From Sinohyriopsis cumingii (lineage: Eukaryota > Mollusca > Bivalvia > Unionida > Unionidae): a stretch of 64,000 nt of DNA. The notes beneath the pieces are model-generated. The model searched no databases. It was not told where the DNA came from and worked only from the letters and a program-made list of their open reading frames with translations. The stretch spans positions 77,807,677 to 77,871,676 of the forward strand of contig CM068827.1 in assembly GCA_028554795.2 (NCBI GenBank), read 5' to 3'. This document shows, piece after piece, positions 35,375 through 48,394 of this stretch. Numbering within the stretch: the first letter of the stretch is position 1; each line of letters begins with the position of its first letter. A program made the position numbers and the translations under genes.

Positions 35375-35995
35375 TGATTGTTCTTCACAATGATCATATT
35401 CATAGCTTAGCAGGAGATGAAAAAGAATTAGCTGACTTGGTTGAGCGCATCAACACAACCTTCACAGCATACGGTATGGAGATTTGCGCCGAAAAATCTA
35501 AACTGATGAAAAACAACACCAGTGGCATCAGTGCAGAATAAGGGTCAGTGGACAGAAGCTGGAAAGAGTCACAAGCTATAAGTACTTGAGATCAATTATC
35601 GCAGATGAGCGCTCCAAACCAGAACTACTTTACAGGATTGCCCAGACAAGAGCAGCAATAACAGAGGTCCACAACATGATCCAATGCGCCATCATACACT
35701 CTGAAAACCTCTCGTCCTCTGTAGAAAAGCACAAAATGAAGTGGTACGGTTATGTTTCAAGATCATCTGGACTGACAAAAACAATCTTGCAAGGTAAAGT
35801 GCGAGGATGCATTAGAAGAGGCAGACAGAAAAGAGGTGGGAAGACAACATCAAGGAGTGGATAGGAAGGGGATTTGGCGATTCCCAAAGGGCAGTAGAGA
35901 GCAGGGAAAGATGGAGAGAATTGGTTGTAAAGTCGTCTGTGGTAAGCAAAGGAGCTTTTTAGTTAAGGGAGTGTTGTTGTTTTTGTTGTTGTTGT

Positions 35996-36027
<32 letters not shown>

Positions 36028-36028
36028 T
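35375..36028 (+). mobile_element. 3' end of an RTE-like LINE with trinucleotide tail
   Basis: The copy begins at RT motif C: LHNDHIHSLAGDEKELADLV stands where this group normally has FADDI, so the catalytic aspartates are gone. ERINTTFTAYGMEICAEKSK and NNTSGIS are the next blocks. After a stop and shifts, ERSKPELLYRIAQTRAAI, MKWYGYVSRSSGL and TILQGKVRG follow, then a third frame with RRGRQKR and SRERWRELVVK-like residues. About 60 residues between RIAQT and the KWYG block are missing. The 3' end runs into (TTG)n (35973-35997) and (ATG)n (35998-36028), typical of RTE-type tails. Short frames at 35359-36039 are all pieces of it. Confidence 0.8.
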
Positions 36029-37384
36029 TTAAAATGTGAAATCTGCAGCTGGAGTTAAGTGCACTCCCCTTGCTCATATAATCGGGCGCCCTTGGTTTAG
36101 AGTTCGTTGGTATTGATTATGATGATAAAATTTCTGTAAAATTAAAACCATGTTACTTTAGTATAGATAAAGATATATGTGCTTATATTTATACTGTGCA
36201 GTACCATGATGCAATTGGTCAAGTCCTGTATTATCTCATCTTGATACACAAACTGTATAACCAGATCATAAAAATGGAGAGAGTTATTGTCTCATTTGTG
36301 TTGATTTTTATGCTCAGACGCGCGCTGTAACATACTTCGTCCAAGATGATACAACACTTATTGTTAGGTGATGATGACATTTACGGTTATGAAAGCCCAC
36401 GTGAATCGAGAATCAGAGAGGAAGGCCATGAAAATGGTTATATGCTTTTTTGTTTAAATCACAAATTTACGAAATTTTAATGGAATAATTAGGTTTTGGT
36501 GAATTTATGCTTTTGATCACAATATATTAAAGGTTAGTGGATTATGTCTTGATAACATTTACACTGTAGAATTATGTCAATCATTGTAGGAGAACTGAAT
36601 ATTTATTCAGACCATTGTACTGTACATTTTACAGCCTAACTTTCGTGTGTGTTACATTGTTCCTAAGTGTCTACGGTAGATGAAACGAAAATCAGAAGCA
36701 GATGAGATTGGAATAGTAATAAATGCGAATATGTGTCAAATCTGGAAAGGACATATTTGAGATACAAATTAAACAAAGTCATTATTAAGCGAAGCGTACC
36801 TGACGTGCGTCAACAAGTTGTCATTTATGCCTTCGCAGAACTGACACAGAAGCATATCCTCTCTGAAACTAATTGCAAAGAAAATATACGTTTCTAACTT
36901 AGTATACCTTCTTACTGCAGGAATTCGAGATTGGAAAGATACTTTAACGAAGAGTAATTAATCATTACAGACTTACCACAACGAATGAAAATATACCTAC
37001 TGTGAGTTAATTTAAATCGAAGTGCACGGAAATTGATAAAATATAGAAAGAAAAAAACCACACTGACAAGCACCTTCATAGTTTGTTAATTGCACGAAAT
37101 AATAACGTCAGATTTCCTTTGAAAATGCTAACAGTCTATGTGCTTTTCGGCAAAACAGTTTCTGAAGATGAATTTTACAATATTTAGAATTAAAACCTGA
37201 TAAATGTGCTATTGCATAAGTGTGAAATAATTAGTACAACATAACTGTTATCTTCCTTACATTCTTTATTTAGTTCTATTTTTTCCTCATTCATAGCCAG
37301 AAAGTTATATCATACATTTAAATAAGAGGGATCAGGCTGGTGACGTTGTGAGCTTTTCGTCTGTGTTTTAAATAAAAATATTAA
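36029..37384. other. AT-rich stretch, nothing recognised
   Basis: No supported gene or repeat between two LINE relics. Confidence 0.4.
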
Positions 37385-38650
37385 ATGGGTGGGCAGTAGA
37401 AAACAATATATAGAAGGTAAATTTGGATTTAGGTCAAATATTTGTGCTACTGATAGCTTATCTACACTTCATAAATTAATCACATGTCTTATTAACTCTT
37501 GCGAAAACAGCATTAAGTAAAATTTATTGTTTGTTATTTTAAAGAAGGCATTTGATATTTTGCAAGAATTGTTTTTCTTTACAATTGTTTAAATTCGCAT
37601 TAGCGGTAAAAATCCCATAAAACAAACTGCGTGTACATTTCTGTGGGTAGCAAAGTCGAATGCAATTTGTATTATGAAACTGGTGTTCGACAAGTGGAAT
37701 GTTTAGCACCTCTTTTATATTCAGTATTTAATAATGATGTAGAGAATATTAAAACTTGTATTGATGATATTATCATTGGTATAACTATGATGTTAATATT
37801 GTATGCCAATGATAAAGATATTGTCAATATTGTATGCTAACAATGCTGTGAGGTTTTAATAGGTAGTGATAGCATGCAAAAGAGATTAGTTGTATTGCAA
37901 ACTATTATGTGAAATAGAAATTTTAAAACAAAATATATTTAAGACTAATGTTATGATTTTTCGGAAATGTGATTATGTCGCGAATAGCAAAATATTTCTG
38001 AATAAATTTATATTAATGAATTATGTTTTACGATGGGTATCTCATAAGCAGAAAAAAGAAAACAGCATGCAATATAATCTAATATAAAGCAATATAATGA
38101 TAAGTTATTAGTTGTGCAAGTCCTGTCATATGGGGATTTAAATAAGGCAATATTTTTGTAAAAATGCATGTGTGATTTTGTAAAATCATTAATGAGTTAT
38201 AAAAAGACAAGATATAATATCTTTGGATATGATAAAGCATCAGATAGTAATTAAAAATTGTAAATTCTAGAAGTAGGAAACGTACATGAAGTTTATATGC
38301 AGAATTTATAGTAAACGCAAAAACAAAAATTCAAGGATAGTACATTTTAAAGATCTTTATAAATCTTTTAAAATTTAAATGTTAATTTTTTAATTTTTAA
38401 ATTAAATTTTAACTTAAAATTAAATTTGTAAATTTTTAATTGATCAAGGTGTTGGAAATGTTGATGGGTGCCACCAAATATTAAACAAACAATTGAAAGT
38501 TAATTCTTTTCGAAATTGCAATTATTGTCTTCATAGATCAAGGCAACATATTATTCTTGCAAATAGGTTTTCATTTAAAGAATATCTTTTTTTACTATTA
38601 AATTGTTTAGAAAACACTAGTTATACTTCTAACATTATCTCATAGAAGCA
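37385..38650 (+). pseudogene. Eroded LINE reverse transcriptase with C-terminal tail
   Basis: On the plus strand, in several frames, I read EGKFGFRSNICATDSLSTLH (about 37416-37475, the GFR block), FVILKKAFDIL (motif A, about 37532-37563), GVRQVECLAPLLYSVFNNDV (motif B, 37685-37744), and LILYANDKDIVNIV (37795-37836, motif C with YADD changed to YAND). Then come FKTNVMIFRKCDYV (about 37936-37977) and, near 38540-38620, NRFSFKEYLFLLLNCLENT, part of the C-terminal tail. The GVRQ(G)ECL wording suits a clade different from the other LINEs here. The base composition is now extremely AT-rich, as expected of an old copy. Confidence 0.7.
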
Positions 38651-38696
38651 GATTTATAGGCTGAGCCTCGAACAGGATCACGTGACAATAGAAAAT

Positions 38697-38698
<2 letters not shown>

Positions 38699-38735
<37 letters not shown>

Positions 38736-38890
38736 TTTTAACGTAGCTTTAACAATATGTCAATTGTATCGCTACGGCGTCTGCAGTATGGCAGTTTATA
38801 GTGATATTGCAGGCATATAACGTCATCCTACCCAGTCACACAATATTGAACGAGGCCGACCAGACCTAGCACTAGCCTCATAAGGATGAA
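38699..38890 (-). mobile_element. SINE A copy 4, 3' half with (CA)n tail
   Basis: On plus, (TG)n at 38699-38733 is the tail. It is followed by AACGTAGCTTTAACAATATG, GCGTCTGCAGTATGGCAGTT, ACCCAGTCACACAATATTG and GGCCGACCAGACCTAGCAC, all reverse complements of the SINE A body. The head with A and B boxes is missing. Confidence 0.8.
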
Positions 38891-39141
38891 GTAGGAATGC
38901 AAACAGGTTTCTCTTCTCTTCTGTGCGAGTCACTCTTTGTGTATTCTTTATTATAGTATTATATTATATATATATATAAAATATGAATCAAAAAATTTTC
39001 ACGCAGCATCTTTAACAGCTGCAGAAAGTTTTCAATATTGAAACATATTGAAAAAAACGTATCCCCAGTGGATATTTGACAAAATCTAATGCAAATGACA
39101 TGATATTGTGCTTCGTACAAATACCTTTCTCTAAAGAAGTA

Positions 39142-39292
39142 TGTGTGTGTGTGTGATTTGGAATTTTAACGTAGATTTAACAATTTTTCAGACATATCGC
39201 TACGATGTCTGCAGTGTGGCAGTTTATAGTGATGTCTAGCATTGGGGCATCATGCCGCAGACATGTATCATCATGTCCCACCCAGTCACATT

Positions 39293-39293
<1 letters not shown>
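39142..39293 (-). mobile_element. SINE A copy 5, 3' half (interrupted by LINE copy 2)
   Basis: A short (TG)n, then AACGTAGATTTAACAATTTT, GATGTCTGCAGTGTGGCAGT, GGGGCATCATGCCGCAGAC and CCCACCCAGTCACATTAT. The match to SINE A stops exactly where the AAT-repeat tail of the LINE begins. The missing 5' half lies at 42268-42419. Confidence 0.85.
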
Positions 39294-39324
<31 letters not shown>

Positions 39325-39372
39325 GACTTTGTACAGCGCCTAATCTTTAGAAGCTCTAAGCGCTTTACAACA

Positions 39373-39951
39373 TTAGACAACACCTATAACATTAAACATA
39401 TATAATGATATTATTACAAAAAACAAACACCACGAAATTAGAAAACAAAAAAGATGCTGAAAATATTTAAGGTAGGAAACGTTATTAGGTCTGTAAGTGT
39501 ATTCTTGCATTCGAAATAAGTGAGTTTTAAGGGCATTCTTGAATGAGATCACTGTGTCTTTGTGTCTAAGTTCAGCGGGCAATTCATTCCACGTTGCTGG
39601 GCCCTGGTATGCAAAAGAACGTTGTCCATATGACTTCATTTTCGTAGTGGGAATAATCAATATACGATGATCAGAAGCGCAAGTATCTTGCTCGTGTGTA
39701 CACATGGGTGACGTCGGATAGGTATATTGGACTAGAGTCCGCCAGTGAAACAAATTTTGTGTTTGATTCTGGATCGAATGGATAGCCAGTTTAGGGTACA
39801 GAGCAGGGGGAGTTGTGATCTGATCGTGGTACTCTAAGGATGATCCGAGCAGCTGTGTTTTAAACTTTTTTGAAGTTTCTGAAGTAGATATTGAGATGAA
39901 AGAGAAAGAATTTAGTTCCAATAGTCCAGTCTTGAAAGTACTCATGAACAC
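39373..39951 (-). pseudogene. C-terminal tail of LINE copy 2
   Basis: The 192-codon frame begins in a shifted reading and regains the family at RTLVQYTYPTSPM and SYGQRSFAYQGPATWNELPA, then LRHKDTVISFKNALKTHLF. The last 45 residues (YLKYFQHLFCFLISWCLFF and on) are translated 3' UTR. The stop that normally follows KTHLF is lost here. Confidence 0.7.
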
Positions 39952-40141
39952 ACAAGTGTTCTAGTGGCATCAACTGAAAGATATCTGCGAACAGAGCTGA
40001 TGCGTCTCAGCTCAAGATATGCAGCCTTGCATATGTTCATGACATGTTAGTGCAATGTGAGAGTTCTGTCCAGAGTGACACCTAGGTTTCGTACCGACTG
40101 TGTGAATTTAATGTTGGTGTTGCTGATATTTATTGTTTGAG

Positions 40142-40996
40142 TTAATGATGTGACTGAGAAGGTCTTTGTGTTGTGATCAAAATGGCCTCAGTTTTATCAT
40201 CATTCATCTGCAGTTTGTTTCGTGTCATCCATGATTTTACATCAGAAATGTACCTCTCTACACCTTGGATGGTAGCATCAACGTCATTTGGGTGGCTAGA
40301 TTTGTATAGTTGGGTGTCGTCATGATACAACTGGTGAGACACTGGATGATGATCTATGACACTTGAGAGCGGCTGAGTATATATAATGAAGAGAACAGGT
40401 CGAAGAACAGACCCCTGTGGAACACCACAACATAGATTATCAGGGCTGTAGAGTATTCCATTTGCAGACATTGTTTGGGTCCTGTTGACCAAGTTGGGCT
40501 TGAACCACAGCAAGATTGTGTCTTGAATACCAAATACATGCTGGAGACGGTGAAGTAATATATCATGGTCTATTATGTCAAATGCTGCAGACAAATCAAG
40601 GAAGGTGAGGACTAATCTTTCCGCTTTCCAATGATGGAAATTCCACGGATGAGAGAGAGAGAGAGAGGTATTATTAACATCAGTTAGTGAAGGCAATACT
40701 GGATCTAAGCACCCAAGCAGCAGTGATGTTGGAATTGGATCAAGTTCACATAACTTTGCTGCACTCTTCATCAAGATTGTACGTACTAAATCCATAGAGA
40801 CCGGTTCAAATGCTGCTAATGGTTGCCGCTGAAATTCTGTATAACAACTGTATGGTGACGACACGTCAATTGAAATTGTGTTGTAAAGCGTACTTCTAAT
40901 GGTTTGTATTCTGTAACGGAAGAAATTTTCAAACTGGTCCTGAAGGTCGAATTGAGTGAAGGTATTTGGATGTTGAGTACATTTGTTCCTTGACAT
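40142..40996 (-). pseudogene. Linker and reverse transcriptase of LINE copy 2, internal deletion
   Basis: A 284-codon frame. It contains the linker (FQRQPLAAFEPVSMDLVRTI), ELDPIPTSLLLGCLDPVLPS, then an abrupt junction replacing about 90-110 residues of the RT fingers that copy 1 still has. After it come motif A (LTFLDLSAAFDIIDHDILL), motif B (GVPQGSVLRPVLFIIY, with R for the usual G), motif C as LYHDDTQLY (both aspartates kept, H for A), and WMTRNKLQMNDDKTEAIL. A (GA)n run at 40650-40668 marks the junction. Although the active-site aspartates survive, the domain cannot fold normally. Confidence 0.8.
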
Positions 40997-41286
40997 CAGC
41001 TTGTTAGTAATCTAGAATAGCTTTTTGCTGGTGGAACTTTCCACCATTTTAGTACTGTAGTGGGCTGATTTCGCTGCATGGACTACGCTTGTGATGTTCT
41101 TCTTAGCGGCATCATATATTTGCTTATGAATAGTGAGACGGTGGAAAGCCAAAGTCTCTCAGCTTTACGGCGGTCTCTTTTAGCAGTGCGAAGCTGGTCC
41201 CTAACACCGCTATACCATGGAGAACACTTTTGAATTGATACTCTGCACTTGGTGGCTGGAGCATGTTTTTCAAGCAACGAACACAG

Positions 41287-41712
41287 CTAGTTATCGAGTT
41301 GATCTGCTGCAAGAGGTAAGCAAGTTGTTAGGTTTGCTTGGATGTCATGCATTAGTTTGGTTCTATTTATCATACGGAGGTTTCTCTTAGTAGAAAATAA
41401 AGATGGAGGGTTAGGGACTGATACGTCAAGGTGGCATATAATGCAGAGGTGATCTGATGCAAGTTCGTGGTATACCAGGGAGGACCGTAGAATTTTATCA
41501 TCAGGTCTGTGAAGAATCCAGTCTAAAATGTGACCATGTTTATGGGTGGGTTGGTTAAATGACTGTTTGAGGTTGAAAACATTAATAGAATCTATGAGTT
41601 TTGATGCGTTTGGGTTTCCTGGACAGTCAAAGTGAAAGTTGAAATCTCCAAGAATAATTAGGTTGCCACCTATCGAATTTCCATAGTCCAGGAGATTCGG
41701 AAACTGCTCCAA
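41287..41712 (-). pseudogene. Endonuclease C-terminal half of LINE copy 2
   Basis: NLIILGDFNFHFD retains the intact GDFN block (lysine in copy 1), and ASDHLCIICHLDVSVPNP carries the SDH histidine block. FNQPTHKHGHILDWIL between them matches copy 1. The frame continues into the linker and ends at LAADQLDN by a stop; 41083-41312 carries the next linker part. Confidence 0.8.
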
Positions 41713-41970
41713 AAAGAGAGATTCAGTCAGCTTGTTTTTTTTCTACTAGGAGGAGGGCGGTATAGTCAGAAAAAATGGACTGACCTTTCTTCCAGTGTGA
41801 GTGTGTTTTGGACTAGTTGAAACGATGTGTGGCAGAAACTGAAAGTTGTGGTGTGGTTATGACGTTTGATCATGGAGTTCTTTGTGATGACTGAAATTCC
41901 ACCTCCGCGAGATTGGCGGGGGAACGACTTGATGGAGTAACCAGTGGGTGTTAGATCCGCGCACTTGGGC

Positions 41971-42213
41971 TCATCGCCTGATTGGTTGAACCATGTTTCT
42001 TTCAGGAATAAGACGTCGATATTCTGATTTTTTATAAAAATTAACTATTTTTGCGCGCTTTTCCGGTGGTGCAACTGACTGGGCATGGAATAATGCAATA
42101 CGCAGAGGTATCTCTTGCATTGTTGACACAAAGGGTGACGATTTAATAGGGATTTGAATTAGATTATCTAGATTAACGGTTGAATTTTTAAGTTGTTGCG
42201 CCGCAAAGGTCAT
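41971..42213 (-). pseudogene. Endonuclease N-terminus of LINE copy 2
   Basis: The peptide starts MTFAAQQLKNS and reaches PLRIALFHAQSV, the first endonuclease block (usually NAQSV, here H). It then shifts frame: the shifted frame gives IDVLFLKETWFNQSGDEP, which contains the catalytic glutamate block (ETW), and RGGGISVI further on (about 41890-41915). The short 5' leader and the position of this ATG suggest that it is the natural start of the element's main ORF, with no ORF1 visible. Confidence 0.75.
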
Positions 42214-42267
42214 AAGGGAGATAACTGGTATTATTCTTACTGTTCAACCCCGGACAGCTTTGAAACA

Positions 42268-42419
42268 ACCAGTCGTAACACTAACTCCTAATGCTGAGCG
42301 CCAAGCGAGGCAGCTGTTAGTACCAATTTTGTGAGTCTTTGGTATGACTCGGCTGGGGATAGAACCCACGACCTCCAGTGTCCGAGTCGGACGCTCTAAC
42401 CACTAAGCCACCGGAGCAG
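42268..42419 (-). mobile_element. SINE A copy 5, 5' half with tRNA-like head
   Basis: On the minus strand it begins TGCTCCGGTGGCTTAGTGGT, with the A box TGGCTTAGTGG at plus 42400-42410 and a B box variant GGTTCTATCC. It continues GAGTCATACCAAAGACTCAC and TCGCTTGGCGCTCAGCATTA, and stops at GTTACGACTGGTT. This joins in order with 39142-39293 if the LINE is removed. Confidence 0.85.
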
Positions 42420-44492
<2,073 letters not shown>

Positions 44493-44530
44493 CACACACA
44501 TATATACATACATACCCACCGCTCCGGTGG

Positions 44531-44724
<194 letters not shown>

Positions 44725-44822
44725 TGAGTTTCTGTCCCCGCCCAAAGACATATGACAGAGGTAAGCTGAAAAAGGACACCGAGGAGTTCAGCCGCTGACT
44801 AAAACTCAAGGTCCACTTTGCC

Positions 44823-45416
44823 TTGCAGCCAATAAATGAATCCGTGGAAAAGCTAAGCTGCGACCAAACCATATTCAGAAAAAAAAGTAATTGGACCCCA
44901 CCAAAAAGTTCACTTCCAAATCTAGAAGCCTTTCTCAACTCAGTTGAAAACGACACTTCCCAACACTTCAACCATACTAACATATACTCTAACTTGACAA
45001 AAGAAGAAAAAGATGCACAACAAGCATTGAAAAGAGGAACATACATCATAATTAAGCCTGCAGATAAGGGTTCAGCAGTGGTCGTTACGAATATGGAAAA
45101 CTACATTAGTGAAGCAAATAGGCAACTAAGTGACGCTAGGTTCTACCAAAAACTAGACCATGATCCAACACTGAAATATACAAAAACCATCACAAATATT
45201 ATTGACAAGGCGTACCAAATCGGGCACATATACCAGCAAACGAAAAACTACTTAAGCCCAGAAAACCCAAGGGCAGGTAGATTTTATCTTCTACCTAAAA
45301 TCCACAAACAAAGAAACCCGGGCAGACCTATAATCTCTGGTAGCGGGCATCCCACAGAAAGGATATCAGAATATTTGAATCATTTCATGAGACCACATGT
45401 CCACAAATTACCATAA
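44823..45416 (+). pseudogene. Penelope-like RT, N-terminal part
   Basis: The 197-codon frame contains YIIIKPADKGSAVVVTNMEN, the diagnostic first block of Penelope RT, then DARFYQKL, and FYLLPKIHK with GRPIISG and PTERISEYLN (RT blocks 2 and 3). It ends at an in-frame TAA after HVHKLP (45414-45416), where the family normally continues as [12 protein letters not shown]. The next codons here do continue [12 protein letters not shown], so this is a single nonsense mutation. Confidence 0.85.
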
Positions 45417-46117
45417 TATCTTCGGGACACAACAGATTACCTCATAAAAAGCAAAGCAAGCGAACTGTTACTGCCAGATACATTGCTTGTTTCCTTAGAC
45501 GTCACATCTTTATATACTAACATACCACACAACGAAGGGATACAGGCATGTAGAGAAGCTTGGGAAACACGAACTATAGACAAACCACCCACTCACTTCC
45601 TAGTCAAACTCATGGAGTATGTCCTAAAACGTAATAACTTTGAATTTAATGAAGAAAACTACCTGCAAATCAATGGAACCGTAATGGTACAAAAATGGCT
45701 CCTTCGTATGCAAATATTTTTACGGGAAAACTGGAGGGTCAACTCTTAACATCGGTGGAATTTGCACCATACCAGTGGGTGCACGTCATCGATGATATAG
45801 AAATGAAGTGGCAACATGGAAGAGAAAATCTGGATGATTTCATATCAAAGGCAAACAACTTCCATCCATCAATAAAATTCACGGCAGAAGACTCCAACTC
45901 AAACCACTTTTTCCTGGACACAACAACCAGACTGGTAGAAAAGAAACTCCATATAGACATATACTATCAACCAGCCGACAAACACAAGTATCTCCTCCCA
46001 ACCAGCTGCCATCCAAAACACTACATCAGGAACATCCCATATAGCCAAGCACTGAGGATACGCAGAATTTGCTCCGATGATGAAACATTCCAAAAAAGGT
46101 CTGAAGAGTTATCTTAA
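45417..46117 (+). pseudogene. Penelope-like RT palm and thumb, frameshifted
   Basis: [20 protein letters not shown] (from about 45484) is motif A. Near 45687-45697 a one-base deletion shifts the frame in the motif B region; in the next frame [15 protein letters not shown] continues. Motif C reads VHVIDDIEMKW, keeping both aspartates. KFTAEDSNSNHFFLDTTTR and KLHIDIYYQPADKHKYLLP are the thumb blocks typical of this group. A TAA at 46115-46117 ends the frame. Confidence 0.85.
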
Positions 46118-46784
46118 CATTTGACTTACCGAGGCTATGACAAAGACCTGATTGCGGATGAAACCAAAGGGCGAAACAAACAAACCGGAATGACCTACTA
46201 AAATATAGAGAGAAGGAAAAGGCTGATAGGACACCATTTATCCTGACCTACCATCCAGACAACACTAAAGTAGGTAAAATCATCACGAAACACTGGCCCA
46301 TCGTGGAATCGTGTGACGCACTAAAGTTAATACTACCGAACCAACCTGTAGTAGCCTACCGGAGACAAAAAACCTCAAGGACTTCCTGGTCAGGGCGAAG
46401 CTAACGCCTTTCACTAACAAAGGCCACAATAGTCAATCTGGCCCCTGTGGCGATAAAAGGTGCAAAACCTGCCAAAATATGATAGAAACAAGGACATTTT
46501 CTAGCACTGTAACTAGAGAAAAACTGAACATACATGGATCAAACAAAACGTGCAAAACAGAGAATGTAATTTATCTCATCACATGTAAGATCTGTATCAT
46601 CCAGTATGTCGGACAAACTGAAAAACTACACAAAATGACCAGCCTTTATAGATCTGATGGGATGACAAAGAAGCTGTACAGAAGCCCAGTTGCAGAACAT
46701 TTCTCCTCCCATGGCCACACTTTCAGTGATGTAACACTTATAGCAATTGTTTACAACCCCAAATGGAGTTCCGAAACCAGGTAA
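46118..46784 (+). pseudogene. Linker and GIY-YIG endonuclease of the Penelope-like element
   Basis: After several frame breaks, GPCGDKRCKTCQNM (about 46441-46482) gives the cysteine-rich knuckle that precedes the endonuclease. VIYLITCKICIIQYVGQTEK (about 46567-46626) is the GIY-YIG core (IY and YVG), followed by PVAEHFSSHGHTF (about 46687-46724). This family of nucleases nicks the insertion site. The arginine-rich helix expected after YVGQT is altered (HKMTSLYRSDGM), so activity is doubtful. Confidence 0.8.
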
Positions 46785-47110
46785 GAAAAGGAATCTTACT
46801 GGATACACCGCCTTAGCACATTCAAACCAAGCGGTTTAAACCAAGAAGATTTGAAGAAGAAAAAAAGAACAGCCATTCACAAATAAAATTACCTTTTTGC
46901 AGCCGGCATGTTCTCTTTTCAATAATTCTCAAAATTTGCTTATTAGTCACCCAATAACCTATAATTACAACTATAACAATGAAATATCCGGGATATAATT
47001 TGCTCGTACATAACATAGCAGATGACGCTCTGGCACATCCATTTCTAGGTCAATATAAAATATCTTTCAACATCTGCAACAAGTCATAGTCATACAAAGT
47101 TTTACAAAGT

Positions 47111-47190
47111 CAACGGTTTGTCTGTTTCATTTGTTTGTCTTGTCTATGTTTTCTATTTGCCTTTGAAAAAGACTCATTAAGAGTCGAAAG
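47111..47190 (-). repeat. Right inverted terminal repeat of the Penelope-like element
   Basis: TTTGTTTGTCTTGTCTATG, TTTGCCTTTGAAAAAGACTC, ATTAA, GAGTCGAAAG. The GACTC-ATTAA-GAGTC hairpin followed by GAAA is intact at this end. Confidence 0.85.
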
Positions 47191-47194
47191 CGCT

Positions 47195-48208
47195 TATGCT
47201 AGCTAGATACTAGTTTTGCACTGTTCGTAGTCAGTTTATTATATATAATTCTGTTCAAAGAGTGGCATTTGACCTCTTGCTATCATCTTTGTTTTAGGAC
47301 GGACATAATATATTTCATCTGTGATTTGTACTCTCATATTGCCAGTGGTATAAGTCTCCTTTACGTCTCCATAGACAGGTCCTTTTCTCCGTTAAGTGCA
47401 AATGTACAATAAAATTTGCTTGTACATTTACAACTGTATCTTGCAGCTTTGTTTTGCTAATTTATTGCAGGACTTGAGCTAATGTTTATGTGAAATCTTT
47501 TTCCTATAAAGGCGAAATTTTATGCTGACGGCATTTTTACATTGTGCCCTTTTATCTGATACCCTAACGATGACCTTGGTGAAGTTGTTTTGATTGTAGC
47601 TTAAAGCATTTTTTTTTCATTATACCGTATTCTGACACTTAATGATAAATTAATGCGATTTTTTGGATGAATTTATAATGGGATATGATAACTATAACTT
47701 AATTGCATGTTCATCTATTCACCTGCTCAGGAAACACTTGGCAAGATACGAAAAAAAAATAATAAAAAAATAAGGAGAGAGAAAGATTTGTGCGATACGA
47801 TGAATGTAAATAAAAAGGAAATGGTTTCATGCAAAAGATGAAGGATATGAAAACATTATGGAACTATTTTAAATGATTGTTCTAGCAATTTAAATAATTT
47901 GTTTGCTCTAAAACAGATAAATAATTTTCATTGGGTATTTATCGTGAGAACAGTTTAATATCTGAAAATACAAACTATGAGAAATTTAGAAGTAAAGCTT
48001 CTTTTGTTCAATAATAATTTTTGATTTATTATTCACTTTCTAAAACATGTGATAAAACTGAATTCCATTGCACATATTTATATTCTAATTTATCAATTTC
48101 ACCTCAAGCAAGAATAATTATAGTGAAATGCAATGCAAACAAATGTCTGTTGAACAGAAAAGTGAAAATTCATATAACAAGAATAAAACGGCCAATACCC
48201 AGTGCAAC

Positions 48209-48212
<4 letters not shown>
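47195..48212. other. AT-rich stretch, nothing recognised
   Basis: No supported gene between the Penelope-like element and the microsatellite cluster. Confidence 0.4.
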
Positions 48213-48241
<29 letters not shown>

Positions 48242-48247
48242 TGTATG

Positions 48248-48338
<91 letters not shown>
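48213..48338. repeat. Compound (TATG)n-(TA)n microsatellite
   Basis: About ten TATG units (48213-48252) followed by about 43 TA units (48252-48338). Confidence 0.95.
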
Positions 48339-48342
<4 letters not shown>

Positions 48343-48394
48343 AGATATATGGTTATGTATGTACATGCATACTTGTATCTGTATCTATGAGTAT

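Larger units (their letters stand above)
39294..42267 (-). mobile_element. CR1/L2-like LINE copy 2, nearly full length, inserted in SINE A
   Basis: The (AAT)n at 39294-39321 on plus is the 3' tail. Minus-strand coding then runs through C-terminal tail, RT, linker and endonuclease to an ATG at 42211-42213, about 54 bp from the upstream boundary. That makes this the longest copy of the family in the window (about 2.97 kb), and includes the endonuclease N-terminus missing from copy 1. The RT has lost its fingers region, and at least five frame breaks occur. Flanks on both sides are matching halves of one SINE A copy in the same orientation, with about 15 bp of SINE missing at the junction. Confidence 0.9.

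Noticed and set aside
38340..38450. Long near-palindromic AT block (TTTAAAATTTAAAT type)
   Set aside because: The composition is almost only A and T within an eroded LINE; the apparent symmetry is what low complexity gives by chance.
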